From: an uncultured Aliterella sp.
GTDB taxonomy: Bacteria; Cyanobacteriota; Cyanobacteriia; Cyanobacteriales; Chroococcidiopsidaceae
Assembly: GCA_905479905.1 (NCBI GenBank)
Contig: CAJQOK010000009.1
Span: 1 to 13,372 of the forward strand
Direction of reading: 5' to 3'
DNA length: 13,372 bases
Part shown: piece after piece, positions 7,690-13,372 of the stretch
Layout of the letters: every line of letters starts with the position of its first letter
Position numbering within the stretch: the stretch's first letter is position 1
Notes under the pieces: model-generated
Seen by the model: only the letters and a program-made list of their open reading frames with translations
Told to the model about the DNA's origin: nothing
Databases searched by the model: none
Program-made: the position numbers and the translations under genes

Positions 7690-8490
7690 TTAAAGTTCTA
7701 GGCGATCGCTCAAAGTTACCCATTGAGCTACACTCAAATCCTCTGCGCGTGCTTGGGGGTTGATTTCTAATTGTTCTAGCAATTGAGTAAGTTCCTCTCG
7801 TTCTACTACAGAAATCAGATTATTTCTCAACATTTTGCGCTTGGTGGCAAAACCTAGCTTTACCAAAGTCTCCAACTTTTGCGGATTAGTTGCTGGGGGT
7901 AGTATTTGCCGAGGACGCAGCCGCACAACGGCTGAATCTACTTTTGGCGGTGGCGAAAAGCAGTGCGCGGGGACAGGACAAACTAATTCACATTCTGCCA
8001 AATACTGAACTCGCACCGATAGCGCCCCAAAAGCTCTGTTACCGGGTTTGGCGTACAATCGCTCGGCGACTTCTTTTTGCACCAATAGTACAATCGAGTC
8101 AAAGTTTTGCGCGGGTGGAATAGAAATTTTCCCTAGCAACTTTTCTAAAATTGGCCCTGTAATATTGTAAGGAATATTTGCTACTACTTTATTAAGATTG
8201 GCGCAGGCGGCGTAATCTGGCAATTGTAGGCTGAGAATATCTCCTTGCAGCAGTAAAAAGTTGCTAACTTTACCGAGTTGCTTTGCAAGTCCGCCGCACA
8301 AATCGCGGTCAATTTCTACGGCAACTACCGATTCAGCGAGAGGTAACAATTGGCGAGTCAATACCCCTGTACCTGGCCCAATTTCTAAAATGCGATCGCT
8401 TTTTGTAATTTCTGCTGCTTTAATTATTTTTTGCAGCACCTTTTCGTTTTTTAGCCAATGTTGGGCAAAAATCTTCCGCGCTCTTACCAC
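7690..8490 (-). CDS. rsmA: 16S rRNA dimethyladenosine transferase
   Basis: RsmA (KsgA) uses S-adenosylmethionine to dimethylate two adjacent adenosines near the 3' end of 16S rRNA, a late step in small-subunit assembly. I set the start at the GTG at 8488-8490, giving 266 residues beginning (M)VRARKIFAQHWLKNEK, which matches the family N-terminus. A longer reading from a TTG at 8529 adds 13 residues without resemblance and would overlap the upstream gene by 46 bases. The SAM motif EIGPGTG lies at 36-42, VEID in motif II follows, and the catalytic NIPYNIT begins at residue 105. FSPPPKVDSAVVRL and the C-terminal KRKMLRNNL are typical. With this start, gene and glycosylase overlap by 7 bases (GTGGTAA), which suggests translational coupling. 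Confidence 0.95.
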   Translation of the reverse strand: MVRARKIFAQHWLKNEKVLQKIIKAAEITKSDRILEIGPGTGVLTRQLLPLAESVVAVEIDRDLCGGLAKQLGKVSNFLLLQGDILSLQLPDYAACANLNKVVANIPYNITGPILEKLLGKISIPPAQNFDSIVLLVQKEVAERLYAKPGNRAFGALSVRVQYLAECELVCPVPAHCFSPPPKVDSAVVRLRPRQILPPATNPQKLETLVKLGFATKRKMLRNNLISVVEREELTQLLEQLEINPQARAEDLSVAQWVTLSDRLEL

Positions 8491-9086
8491 TTTGAAACCG
8501 CCGGACAATTTTTGATATACCACCGCCAAGGTAACTCTACACCTTTAGAAAGCCCTATGCGGGTAGTTTGCACAAAACTAATTTCTCCCGTTGCCAATTT
8601 ATTTATAAATTCTCCATTGCGATGCTCTAACCATAGCGCCGAAGCTGGTTGTAACGGACAAGCATTTAAACTGCGATCAATTTGCATTGCTTTACATAAT
8701 TTACCTGGCCCGGCGGCGAACTTTTGTAAGTTTTCTCCTGTTGGTACGTTTTCTAACTGCAAAGCCCGAATTAATACCGCACTTGGCACTCCATCTAAGT
8801 CTGTAACCACATTAAAGCAATGATAAATCCCGTAAATTAAATAAATATAGCTGATTCCCGGCGCTCCAAAAACAACGCTATTGCGACTTGTACGGCTTTT
8901 GTAAGCGTGAAAAGCTGGATCTCCCACTGCGTAAGCTTCTGTTTCGACTATTACGCCCCGGATAATTTGCCCATTTGGTAATTGACGTACCAAAACGCAG
9001 CCTAAAAGTAAGGGTGCAACTTCTGTTGCTGGACGCGCCAAAAAGTTTGGCTCGACAATTTGATTAAATACTGTTGAATTAAGCAA
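8484..9086 (-). CDS. DNA-3-methyladenine glycosylase, AAG/MPG family
   Basis: This base-excision repair enzyme removes alkylated and deaminated purines from DNA. The 200-residue protein matches the AAG (MPG) fold rather than the AlkA or TagA types. Glu50 in VETEAY corresponds to the general base (Glu125 in human AAG, from memory) and Tyr52 to a base-stacking residue. SYIYLIYGIYHCFNV carries the intercalating tyrosine region, and LIRALQLE and AAGPGKLCKAM complete the signature. The only plausible in-frame start is a TTG at 9084-9086; a stop codon lies three codons upstream, no ATG occurs near the expected N-terminus, and no clear Shine-Dalgarno site is present, so the exact start is uncertain by several residues. 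Its 3' end overlaps rsmA by 7 bases. It is the first gene of the long minus-strand run and diverges from the 40-residue membrane protein. Confidence 0.92.
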   Translation of the reverse strand: MLNSTVFNQIVEPNFLARPATEVAPLLLGCVLVRQLPNGQIIRGVIVETEAYAVGDPAFHAYKSRTSRNSVVFGAPGISYIYLIYGIYHCFNVVTDLDGVPSAVLIRALQLENVPTGENLQKFAAGPGKLCKAMQIDRSLNACPLQPASALWLEHRNGEFINKLATGEISFVQTTRIGLSKGVELPWRWYIKNCPAVSKW

Positions 9087-9123
9087 AGCAAATTAGCTAA
9101 AGTAACATTGCACGATAGCTCAA

Positions 9124-9138
9124 TTGTAATAATTACAA
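9124..9138. promoter_or_regulatory. Perfect palindrome in the divergent promoter region
   Basis: The sequence TTGTAAT-A-ATTACAA is a 15-base perfect palindrome. It lies 35 bases upstream of the 40-residue membrane protein ATG and 37 bases from the glycosylase start, in the only space where both promoters can fit. Its shape fits a binding site for a homodimeric regulator. The internal TAATAA also resembles a -10 element. It does not match NtcA spacing. Which regulator might bind is not known. Confidence 0.5.
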
Positions 9139-9173
9139 AGAGAGCAGTACAGTTATTACGGAGACAAGCAAAA

Positions 9174-9296
9174 ATGGATGTCAAGCTGATATTAGTAGGT
9201 TTAACGGTAGTATTTACAATCTCTTGCCTATTTTTTGGGACTAAAAATGGATTTTATAACTCAAAAAACTATCATGGCAATGGCTCGGCTCACTAA
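9174..9296 (+). CDS. 40-residue single-pass membrane protein, function unknown
   Basis: A small open frame starts with ATG at 9174, preceded by GGAG at 9160-9163 with a 10-base spacer, the best ribosome-binding site in this area. The frame is open upstream to 9108, but the site and the protein pattern favour the inner start. The product begins MDVKLILVGLTVVFTISCLF, a single hydrophobic helix at about residues 4-22, followed by a polar, glycine- and aromatic-rich tail FGTKNGFYNSKNYHGNGSAH ending at the stop. The sharp helix-plus-tail design and an ordered, non-random C-terminus suggest a conserved small protein, and it looks familiar to me from cyanobacterial genomes, though I cannot name it. 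Photosynthetic and NDH-1 complexes contain many subunits of this size, so an accessory role in a thylakoid complex is a reasonable but unproven guess. It stands alone on the plus strand. Confidence 0.75.
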   Translation: MDVKLILVGLTVVFTISCLFFGTKNGFYNSKNYHGNGSAH

Positions 9297-9480
9297 ACTT
9301 TAAGCTACACAAAATTTAATGTTTTTCCCCCTGCACTCGTGCCAGCTTGGAGAAGAAAAGGATCTGCTAGAGCAATAATTATTTTCTCTGGGGCGGGTGT
9401 GGCAATGCAAAAAACCTCAACTTGGACGCATTTTAAGAAGTTCAGACGCGCAATATCGGCAAACTTATTAGTTGTTGGCA
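9297..9480. other. Spacer before the beta-CASP gene, no convincing gene
   Basis: The 184 bases contain open frames on both strands simply because stops are absent. The minus-strand one (start ATG at 9497-9499, ending 9305) has a strong GAGGAGG directly abutting its ATG with no spacer, which is not functional spacing, and it overlaps the start of the next gene. The promoter of the beta-CASP gene presumably lies here, but I could not identify it. Confidence 0.4.
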
Positions 9481-11121
9481 ATGGGGAGTAATAATACATC
9501 CTCCTCTAGCTCTAATATCGGAGGAGCGGAACTAGAATGTTTGGCTTACGGCGTTCACCATCAAGGTGAAGGGGTATGTTTATTAGTAAAAATGGGGCCA
9601 TACCGGATTTTGTTAGACTGCGGAATTGAAGATATTTCGCCGCTTCAAAATTTAGAACACCCCATAGACTTAGTTTTATGCAGTCATGCTCACTCAGACC
9701 ATGCTAGAGGCTTATTAGACCTGCATCAAGCTTTTCCGACTGTACCCATTTACGCCAGCGAAGTTACAACACAGTTATTACCGCTAAATTGGCAAGAAGT
9801 GGAGACTCAACAATTTTGCCATGCTTTGCCTTGGCGATCGCCTATTGAGTTCCATAACGGCTTAGTTGTACAATTATTCCCCGCCGGACATTTACCCGGA
9901 GCGGCGGCAATTTTGCTTACCTACACTAATGCCCAGCGCTCCTACAAGCTGCTGTATACTGGGGATTTTTTCTTGTCAAATTCCCGCTTAGTGGATGGGT
10001 TGCATCTAGAAGAATTACGCGGTTTAGAGCCAGACGTGCTAATTATTGAAGGCAGTTACGGCACTTCGCGCCATCCTCACCGCCGTACTCAAGAGAATAC
10101 TTTAGCAGAACGCATTGAACGCGCGATCGCCTCAAACTATTCTGTATTAATGCCTACACCTACTCTAGGTTTAGGACAAGAAATTTTAATGTTGCTCCGC
10201 AGCCACCACAATTTTACTGGGCGCGATTTAGATATCTGGGTAGATGGCAGTGTAGCTACTGGGTGCGATGCCTATTTACAATTGCTGCCCTATCTCCCAG
10301 CTTCTGTACAGAACTTTGCCCGTCATCAACCTTTGTTTTGGGATGAACGAGTTCGTCCCCGGATGCGGCGTTTGCAGCCCAATCAACGCCCGAATCAGGA
10401 AAAGCCTTGTATAGTTTTAACCGATAACACTAAAGATTGGAGCCAATATTGTCAACCCGACGATACTGGTTGGTTAATCTTTTTGCCCGAAAAACCTGGT
10501 CATTCGAGAATCAATCACTCTACTACCAATATTGAAACCTACTTACTTGCTCAACATAGCGATGGGCCAGGGATTACCCAACTAATTCACAACTTACGCC
10601 CCCAAGATGTAATTTTTATTCACGGTTCTCCTACTTACTTAGCGGATTTAACTAGCTTAGAGGAATTGCAAAATCGCTATCACTTACATACTCCATCGGC
10701 GGGTACTTTGGTAGAACTAAGAATTGGCGAAATGTTTTTGCAGCCCCCAGCACCACCAGAAACCAGCTATGAAGGCGAGCTTAATGAATTGGGTAGTGTA
10801 GTCGCAATTACCCTTCCTGATGCCGTTACAACCGACCCACGTTGGCGAAATTTTGCCGATACAGGGCTTGTTTCTGCTCGTTGGCAAGGAGAAGAATTGG
10901 TATTGCGGGGTTTATCTTCCCGCGAATTACTTAATACTGGCGATCGCGATTCTCTGGCTTGGACTAACTTAAACTGTTGCGGTACTTGTAAATTCTACCG
11001 CAATCAACGTTGTTGGAATCAAGCTTCGCCTCTATTTGGCTTTAAAGTCACCCCCGAAGGCTATTGCCCAGTTTTTGAGCGCCTTAACGCCGACAATCCC
11101 AGCGACAGCGAAGAAGCATAA
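9481..11121 (+). CDS. Beta-CASP metallo-beta-lactamase-fold protein with Cys-rich tail, probable ribonuclease
   Basis: This soluble protein has 546 residues from the ATG at 9481; a TTG three codons upstream is an alternative. After a Ser-rich start, the metallo-beta-lactamase core shows HAHSDH at about residues 69-74, a further ligand His137 in PAGHLPGA and Asp162 in TGDF. The beta-CASP insert follows, with IIEGSYGTSRHPHR and PTPTLGLGQEIL, patterns shared with RNase J and CPSF-73 proteins. The late HGSP in VIFIHGSP fits the C-terminal motif histidine. This makes nucleic acid, probably RNA, the likely substrate. A long tail adds about 120 residues and ends with Cys500-x2-Cys503-x7-Cys511-x17-Cys529 (CGTCKFYRNQRC, later YCPVFE), which suggests a bound zinc or iron-sulfur cluster. 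I do not know this tail from the standard RNase J architecture. No partner gene is adjacent on the strand. Confidence 0.88.
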   Translation: MGSNNTSSSSSNIGGAELECLAYGVHHQGEGVCLLVKMGPYRILLDCGIEDISPLQNLEHPIDLVLCSHAHSDHARGLLDLHQAFPTVPIYASEVTTQLLPLNWQEVETQQFCHALPWRSPIEFHNGLVVQLFPAGHLPGAAAILLTYTNAQRSYKLLYTGDFFLSNSRLVDGLHLEELRGLEPDVLIIEGSYGTSRHPHRRTQENTLAERIERAIASNYSVLMPTPTLGLGQEILMLLRSHHNFTGRDLDIWVDGSVATGCDAYLQLLPYLPASVQNFARHQPLFWDERVRPRMRRLQPNQRPNQEKPCIVLTDNTKDWSQYCQPDDTGWLIFLPEKPGHSRINHSTTNIETYLLAQHSDGPGITQLIHNLRPQDVIFIHGSPTYLADLTSLEELQNRYHLHTPSAGTLVELRIGEMFLQPPAPPETSYEGELNELGSVVAITLPDAVTTDPRWRNFADTGLVSARWQGEELVLRGLSSRELLNTGDRDSLAWTNLNCCGTCKFYRNQRCWNQASPLFGFKVTPEGYCPVFERLNADNPSDSEEA

Positions 11122-11125
11122 AGCA

Positions 11126-11162
11126 AAAAGGTTTAGGAAAAAGTATTTTTCCTAAACCTTTT
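11126..11162. terminator. Bidirectional intrinsic terminator
   Basis: A perfect 17-bp inverted repeat (11126-11142 and 11146-11162) with a three-base GTA spacer follows the beta-CASP stop by four bases. The core is GGTTTAGG paired with CCTAAACC, flanked by A-tracts on the left arm and T-tracts on the right, so a U-tract follows the stem in either direction. It also lies 18 bases beyond the stop of the convergent small gene, so it can end both transcripts. Confidence 0.9.
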
Positions 11163-11180
11163 CAACTAAATAGGTCTACC

Positions 11181-11492
11181 TTACTCAGGATTTGAATCGT
11201 TGTGATGGTTAGAAATTCGTTCTGCTTCTGGGCAATCATCAGAAACAAGAGGATCGAAATTACCTCTAAGTACAGATGATAGTTTTCGGGATACAGAACC
11301 AATACTTTCTAAGCGCACCATTTCCTCCCAGGAGCAAACTTCTTCTTCTTCATCAATTTCATAACGTAAAGTTACTAAATCTCCTTCTACATCAATAATC
11401 CGGGCGGATTCAATCCAGCGTTGCTGATCTCTTAAGAAAATAGATACTTCACGCTCATCGCAACACAGTTGATAAATCTTGCGGTGTAGCAT
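11181..11492 (-). CDS. Small acidic conserved protein, function unknown (possibly DUF6679)
   Basis: The 103-residue product starts at the ATG at 11490-11492. Its first two-thirds read as a compact beta-rich domain: IYQLCCDEREVSIFLRD, then RWIESARIIDVEGDLVTLRY, then CSWEEMVRLESIGSV. The alternating pattern with a central GDLVTLRYE strand resembles small SH3- or Sm-like barrels, which often bind RNA or protein. This is an inference from pattern only. The C-terminal third is polar, ends ISNHHNDSNPE and is probably disordered. From memory it resembles a cyanobacterial family listed as DUF6679, but I cannot confirm the number. There are no membrane segments. It faces the beta-CASP gene across the shared terminator and has about 450 bases of apparently noncoding DNA upstream, enough for an extended leader. 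Confidence 0.82.
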   Translation of the reverse strand: MLHRKIYQLCCDEREVSIFLRDQQRWIESARIIDVEGDLVTLRYEIDEEEEVCSWEEMVRLESIGSVSRKLSSVLRGNFDPLVSDDCPEAERISNHHNDSNPE

Positions 11493-11939
11493 GTATTGCT
11501 TCTGCCTTTTTAAGTGTGGTTAAATTTGTAATTTGATGGAGCTTAAACCTGTAATTCTTCCCTACTTGTGGCGAATTTATGGTTTTAATTTTCAGTGGCG
11601 ACCGATATTTAGTTAGCGACTTGGCGATTAAATAATATTTCATGTAGATTTTGCGTCCCTAGCTATTTGTCGCTCCCGAATCTAAAACGGTTTCCCTAAG
11701 AGGGATGCGGAGAATTTTTTGGAACTCGCGCACGCTTTAACGTTCACAAGATTCTGAGCTTGATTGAGTTAACTGGTGGCGAAGATTTTTACCCTTTGCC
11801 CAAATTCCTCTAATCACCCTACCGCCGGGTGCGGCTGTTTGAGTGACTTCAGCTTAGAGTATGATTTCTCCACTAAAGTTTGACCCAACATAATTAATAT
11901 TAACTTATTCTTTAACAGACTTTACAAAAAAGCCCAGGC
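11493..11939. other. Long stretch without a convincing gene
   Basis: These 447 bases hold no open frame that looks like protein; the only minus-strand frame of note (to ATG at 11641-11643) overlaps the small acidic gene and has no protein-like pattern. Small structures are present: TCCCT-AAG-AGGGA at 11693-11705, a CCGC/GCGG hairpin near 11821-11833 and a TTAATATTAA palindrome at 11894-11903. GTGGCGA occurs three times (near 11569, 11595 and 11775). I see no tRNA, tmRNA, RNase P RNA or known riboswitch signature. It may hold the leader of the small acidic gene, an unrecognised small RNA or decayed sequence. Confidence 0.5.
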
Positions 11940-11941
11940 TT
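11926..11941 (-). terminator. Probable weak terminator after the glycosyltransferase gene
   Basis: On the minus strand the stop codon runs into AAGCCTGGGCTTTTTT: an AAGC/GCTT stem with a CTGG loop (or five pairs with a two-base loop), followed by six T residues. The stem is short and overlaps the stop codon, so its strength is doubtful. Confidence 0.45.
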
Positions 11942-13085
11942 AACTACTTTTTTGTACTGCCATGTCAGCCAAACTTTGTAAATAAGCTCGTCTTTGTGCC
12001 ATTTTAGGCGTATGACTCAGACCTACCGTATCTAAAATCTGACCCCAGCGATATACCCAGTCATGCCTGAGCAAAGAATTGACTACATTGTTTTTGCGGA
12101 TTTCTTTTAGTCGCTGTGGCTGCAAGTTTAGGTCAGCGATGACTTCTGCGGCATTAGTTGCATCCGAGGGAAGTTCAATTACTGCATCAGACCAATCAAA
12201 GCTTTGGGTAAAAGTTTCTGTCTGTAGTGGTGTTCCCAAAATTACCGCTCCTCCTGATATGCCTTCAAAAAAGCGGATACCAAACTCTTGTTGAACTCCA
12301 ACTTCACCTCCACGATTGAATTTTGCTCTGTAAGCAATAAAGTATTTACTTCTTTTAACTATATTTTGGTACAGAGTGCGATGCTCTTGCAGATTTTTTA
12401 CAGCCAAACTTTTCATGGTATCATACATATACAAAAAATTATCTTGTTCTCCTAAATTCAATAGCGATTGGTGTACAGTTGGGGAACGACGACCAAAATT
12501 ACAAACATCAATACTCCGTTGCGGTTGTAGAGGATAAGGACAAAATTCTACAGCATCAACTCCAGAAGGCATATACACACAAGGTTTTTGTATTGTATTA
12601 GCAACAGCTTTGATACTAGAACTTAAGTTCATAAAAACATAATCAAATTTTTTTAATACCGCCAATTGTATTTGGTCTTTATCAAAATTTTCTAGCCATA
12701 CTTCATCTAGCAAGCAAACAGCTTTACTACATCGACTACGCCAGTCTTTAAGAGAGCTTAAATATAATAAGTCTATAGGTTTTTGACAGATAAAAAAGAA
12801 TAAGTCATATTCTTTGTTTAAACTATGGCGTTCATTGAAAAGATTAAATATTTGATCGCTGCTACTTATTTGAAAAAATTTTCTAGCTACGTTGTTTATT
12901 ACCTTATCGGTAAAATTTCTTTTGACATAAGGTAGCTTAAATAAATCTACATCATCAAAACTACAAATACAATTTTCAAACTCACTTATATAGCAACGTG
13001 ATACATGAAACTCAATGTCACGCATCGATAAAACTAAAATGCGCGGCCGGGAATTTGAGCCAAGGGGAAAAGGTGCTTCTTGCAT
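11940..13085 (-). CDS. Glycosyltransferase-like protein (GT-B fold, CgeB-like C-terminal domain)
   Basis: The 381-residue soluble protein looks like a GT-B glycosyltransferase. The N-terminal half begins with a Rossmann-type strand RPRILVLSM (13-21). A linker-type motif YMPSGVDAVEFCP (171-183) resembles the LPNGVD segment of group 1 transferases, and SIDVCNFGRR (191-200) opens the second domain. The C-terminal nucleotide-sugar region carries FGIRFFEGISGGAVILGTP (268-286), with the acidic residue and Gly-Gly-Ala typical of CgeB-like families, and ends with a helical stretch containing LLRHDWVYRW. The sugar donor and acceptor cannot be told; cell-surface or exopolysaccharide work is likely. The start ATG lies six bases after the stop of an upstream paralog, so both form one transcript. 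By eye it is more AT-rich than the central genes, and it contains no HIP1 site. Confidence 0.85.
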   Translation of the reverse strand: MQEAPFPLGSNSRPRILVLSMRDIEFHVSRCYISEFENCICSFDDVDLFKLPYVKRNFTDKVINNVARKFFQISSSDQIFNLFNERHSLNKEYDLFFFICQKPIDLLYLSSLKDWRSRCSKAVCLLDEVWLENFDKDQIQLAVLKKFDYVFMNLSSSIKAVANTIQKPCVYMPSGVDAVEFCPYPLQPQRSIDVCNFGRRSPTVHQSLLNLGEQDNFLYMYDTMKSLAVKNLQEHRTLYQNIVKRSKYFIAYRAKFNRGGEVGVQQEFGIRFFEGISGGAVILGTPLQTETFTQSFDWSDAVIELPSDATNAAEVIADLNLQPQRLKEIRKNNVVNSLLRHDWVYRWGQILDTVGLSHTPKMAQRRAYLQSLADMAVQKSS

Positions 13086-13091
13086 AAAACT

Positions 13092-13372
13092 TTACTGTAT
13101 TAAGTTATTAAAATTACTGTTTTCTGTAACAATGTTAGCTAATTCTTTCAACTTAGCTTTTCTTTGGATCATTCCTGGAGAAATCGGGATATCTACCGCC
13201 GCTAAGATTTTTTCCCAACGATATACCCAATCATGGCGAAGTAGAGAGTTGACTACATTATCGGTACGAATTTTATTTAACCGCTCCGGTTGAGTATCAA
13301 GATGGGCGATTATTTCTTCTACATTGGTTGTATCTTCAGGTACAGAAATTACGGCATCTGACCAATCAAAAT
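13092..13372 (-). CDS. C-terminal end of a second glycosyltransferase-like paralog, cut by window edge
   Basis: Reading leftward from the window edge, 93 codons are open before a TAA at 13092-13094. The visible protein starts FDWSDAVISVPEDTTNVEE, passes through NVVNSLLRHDWVYRW and ends NSNFNNLIQ. It aligns without gaps to residues 296-375 of the downstream gene, with 48 of 80 positions identical by my hand count. It is therefore a tandem paralog encoding the same C-terminal domain. Only six bases separate its stop from the next ATG. The rest of the protein lies to the right of the window. The overlapping plus-strand frame starting at 13015 is a shadow. Confidence 0.88.
   Translation of the reverse strand, partial: FDWSDAVISVPEDTTNVEEIIAHLDTQPERLNKIRTDNVVNSLLRHDWVYRWEKILAAVDIPISPGMIQRKAKLKELANIVTENSNFNNLIQ

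Larger units (their letters stand above)
837..10947. repeat. HIP1 octamers GCGATCGC, ten dispersed copies
   Basis: Exact GCGATCGC sites occur at 837, 1051, 2288, 3100, 6589, 7702, 8392, 9834, 10123 and 10940 (first base). All ten lie inside coding sequence. About 0.2 would be expected by chance in a window of this size with equal base use. The octamer is a known overrepresented palindrome of many cyanobacterial genomes. None is found from 10948 to the right end. Confidence 0.92.

Noticed and set aside
8458..8823. Plus-strand 121-codon frame opposite the DNA glycosylase
   Set aside because: It is antisense to well-conserved catalytic segments of the glycosylase, so it is a shadow frame.
9305..9499. 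Minus-strand 64-codon frame between the small membrane protein and the beta-CASP gene
   Set aside because: A strong GAGGAGG touches its ATG with no spacer and also encodes serines on the plus strand. The frame overlaps the next gene, and the opposite strand is equally open. There is no family resemblance.
11455..11643. Minus-strand 62-codon frame upstream of the small acidic gene
   Set aside because: It overlaps that gene's start in another frame and has no protein-like pattern or good ribosome-binding site.
1..13372. CRISPR array, insertion sequence, tRNA, toxin-antitoxin or phage-defence genes
   Set aside because: I looked for regular repeats, terminal inverted repeats, T-arm motifs and typical defence protein motifs and saw none.

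Overview
The window is cyanobacterial chromosomal DNA. The main evidence is an ndhA-ndhI-ndhG-ndhE cluster of the photosynthetic NDH-1 type, a MenB of the phylloquinone pathway, and ten copies of the octamer GCGATCGC (HIP1), which is characteristic of many cyanobacteria. The genus cannot be settled from the sequence alone.

Layout. The left edge (1-440, minus) holds the N-terminal part of an unrecognised Pro/Ser-rich protein. It diverges from a short plus-strand pair: cobU (cobalamin nucleotide-loop assembly) and menB (naphthoate synthase). Facing menB, with only four bases between the stops, is the end of a run of nine minus-strand genes. In transcription order (right to left) these are: a 3-methyladenine DNA glycosylase of the AAG family; rsmA (16S rRNA dimethyltransferase, overlapping the glycosylase by 7 nt); gltA (citrate synthase); ndhA, ndhI, ndhG and ndhE (the membrane-arm and Fe-S part of NDH-1); nadK; and a zinc-ribbon, two-helix membrane protein. 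Right of the glycosylase, on the plus strand, are a 40-residue single-helix membrane protein and a beta-CASP metallo-beta-lactamase-fold protein with a four-cysteine C-terminal tail. A perfect 17-bp hairpin separates the latter from a small acidic conserved protein on the minus strand. About 450 bases without a convincing gene follow, and then two tandem minus-strand glycosyltransferase-like paralogs, the upstream one cut by the window edge.

How the genes fit together. The central block combines carbon entry into the TCA cycle (gltA), the thylakoid NDH-1 complex used in respiration and cyclic electron flow (ndhAIGE) and NADP supply (nadK). This is a plausible metabolic cluster of housekeeping type. 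The glycosylase and rsmA are maintenance genes upstream of it. The right-hand end looks different: it has no HIP1 site, appears more AT-rich by eye, and has duplicated glycosyltransferases, so it is the part most likely to be accessory.

I found no CRISPR array, insertion sequence, tRNA, rRNA or clear riboswitch. I also see no strong case for a new multi-gene system. The best leads are the tandem glycosyltransferase pair, the Cys-tailed beta-CASP protein and the tiny membrane protein behind a perfect palindrome.
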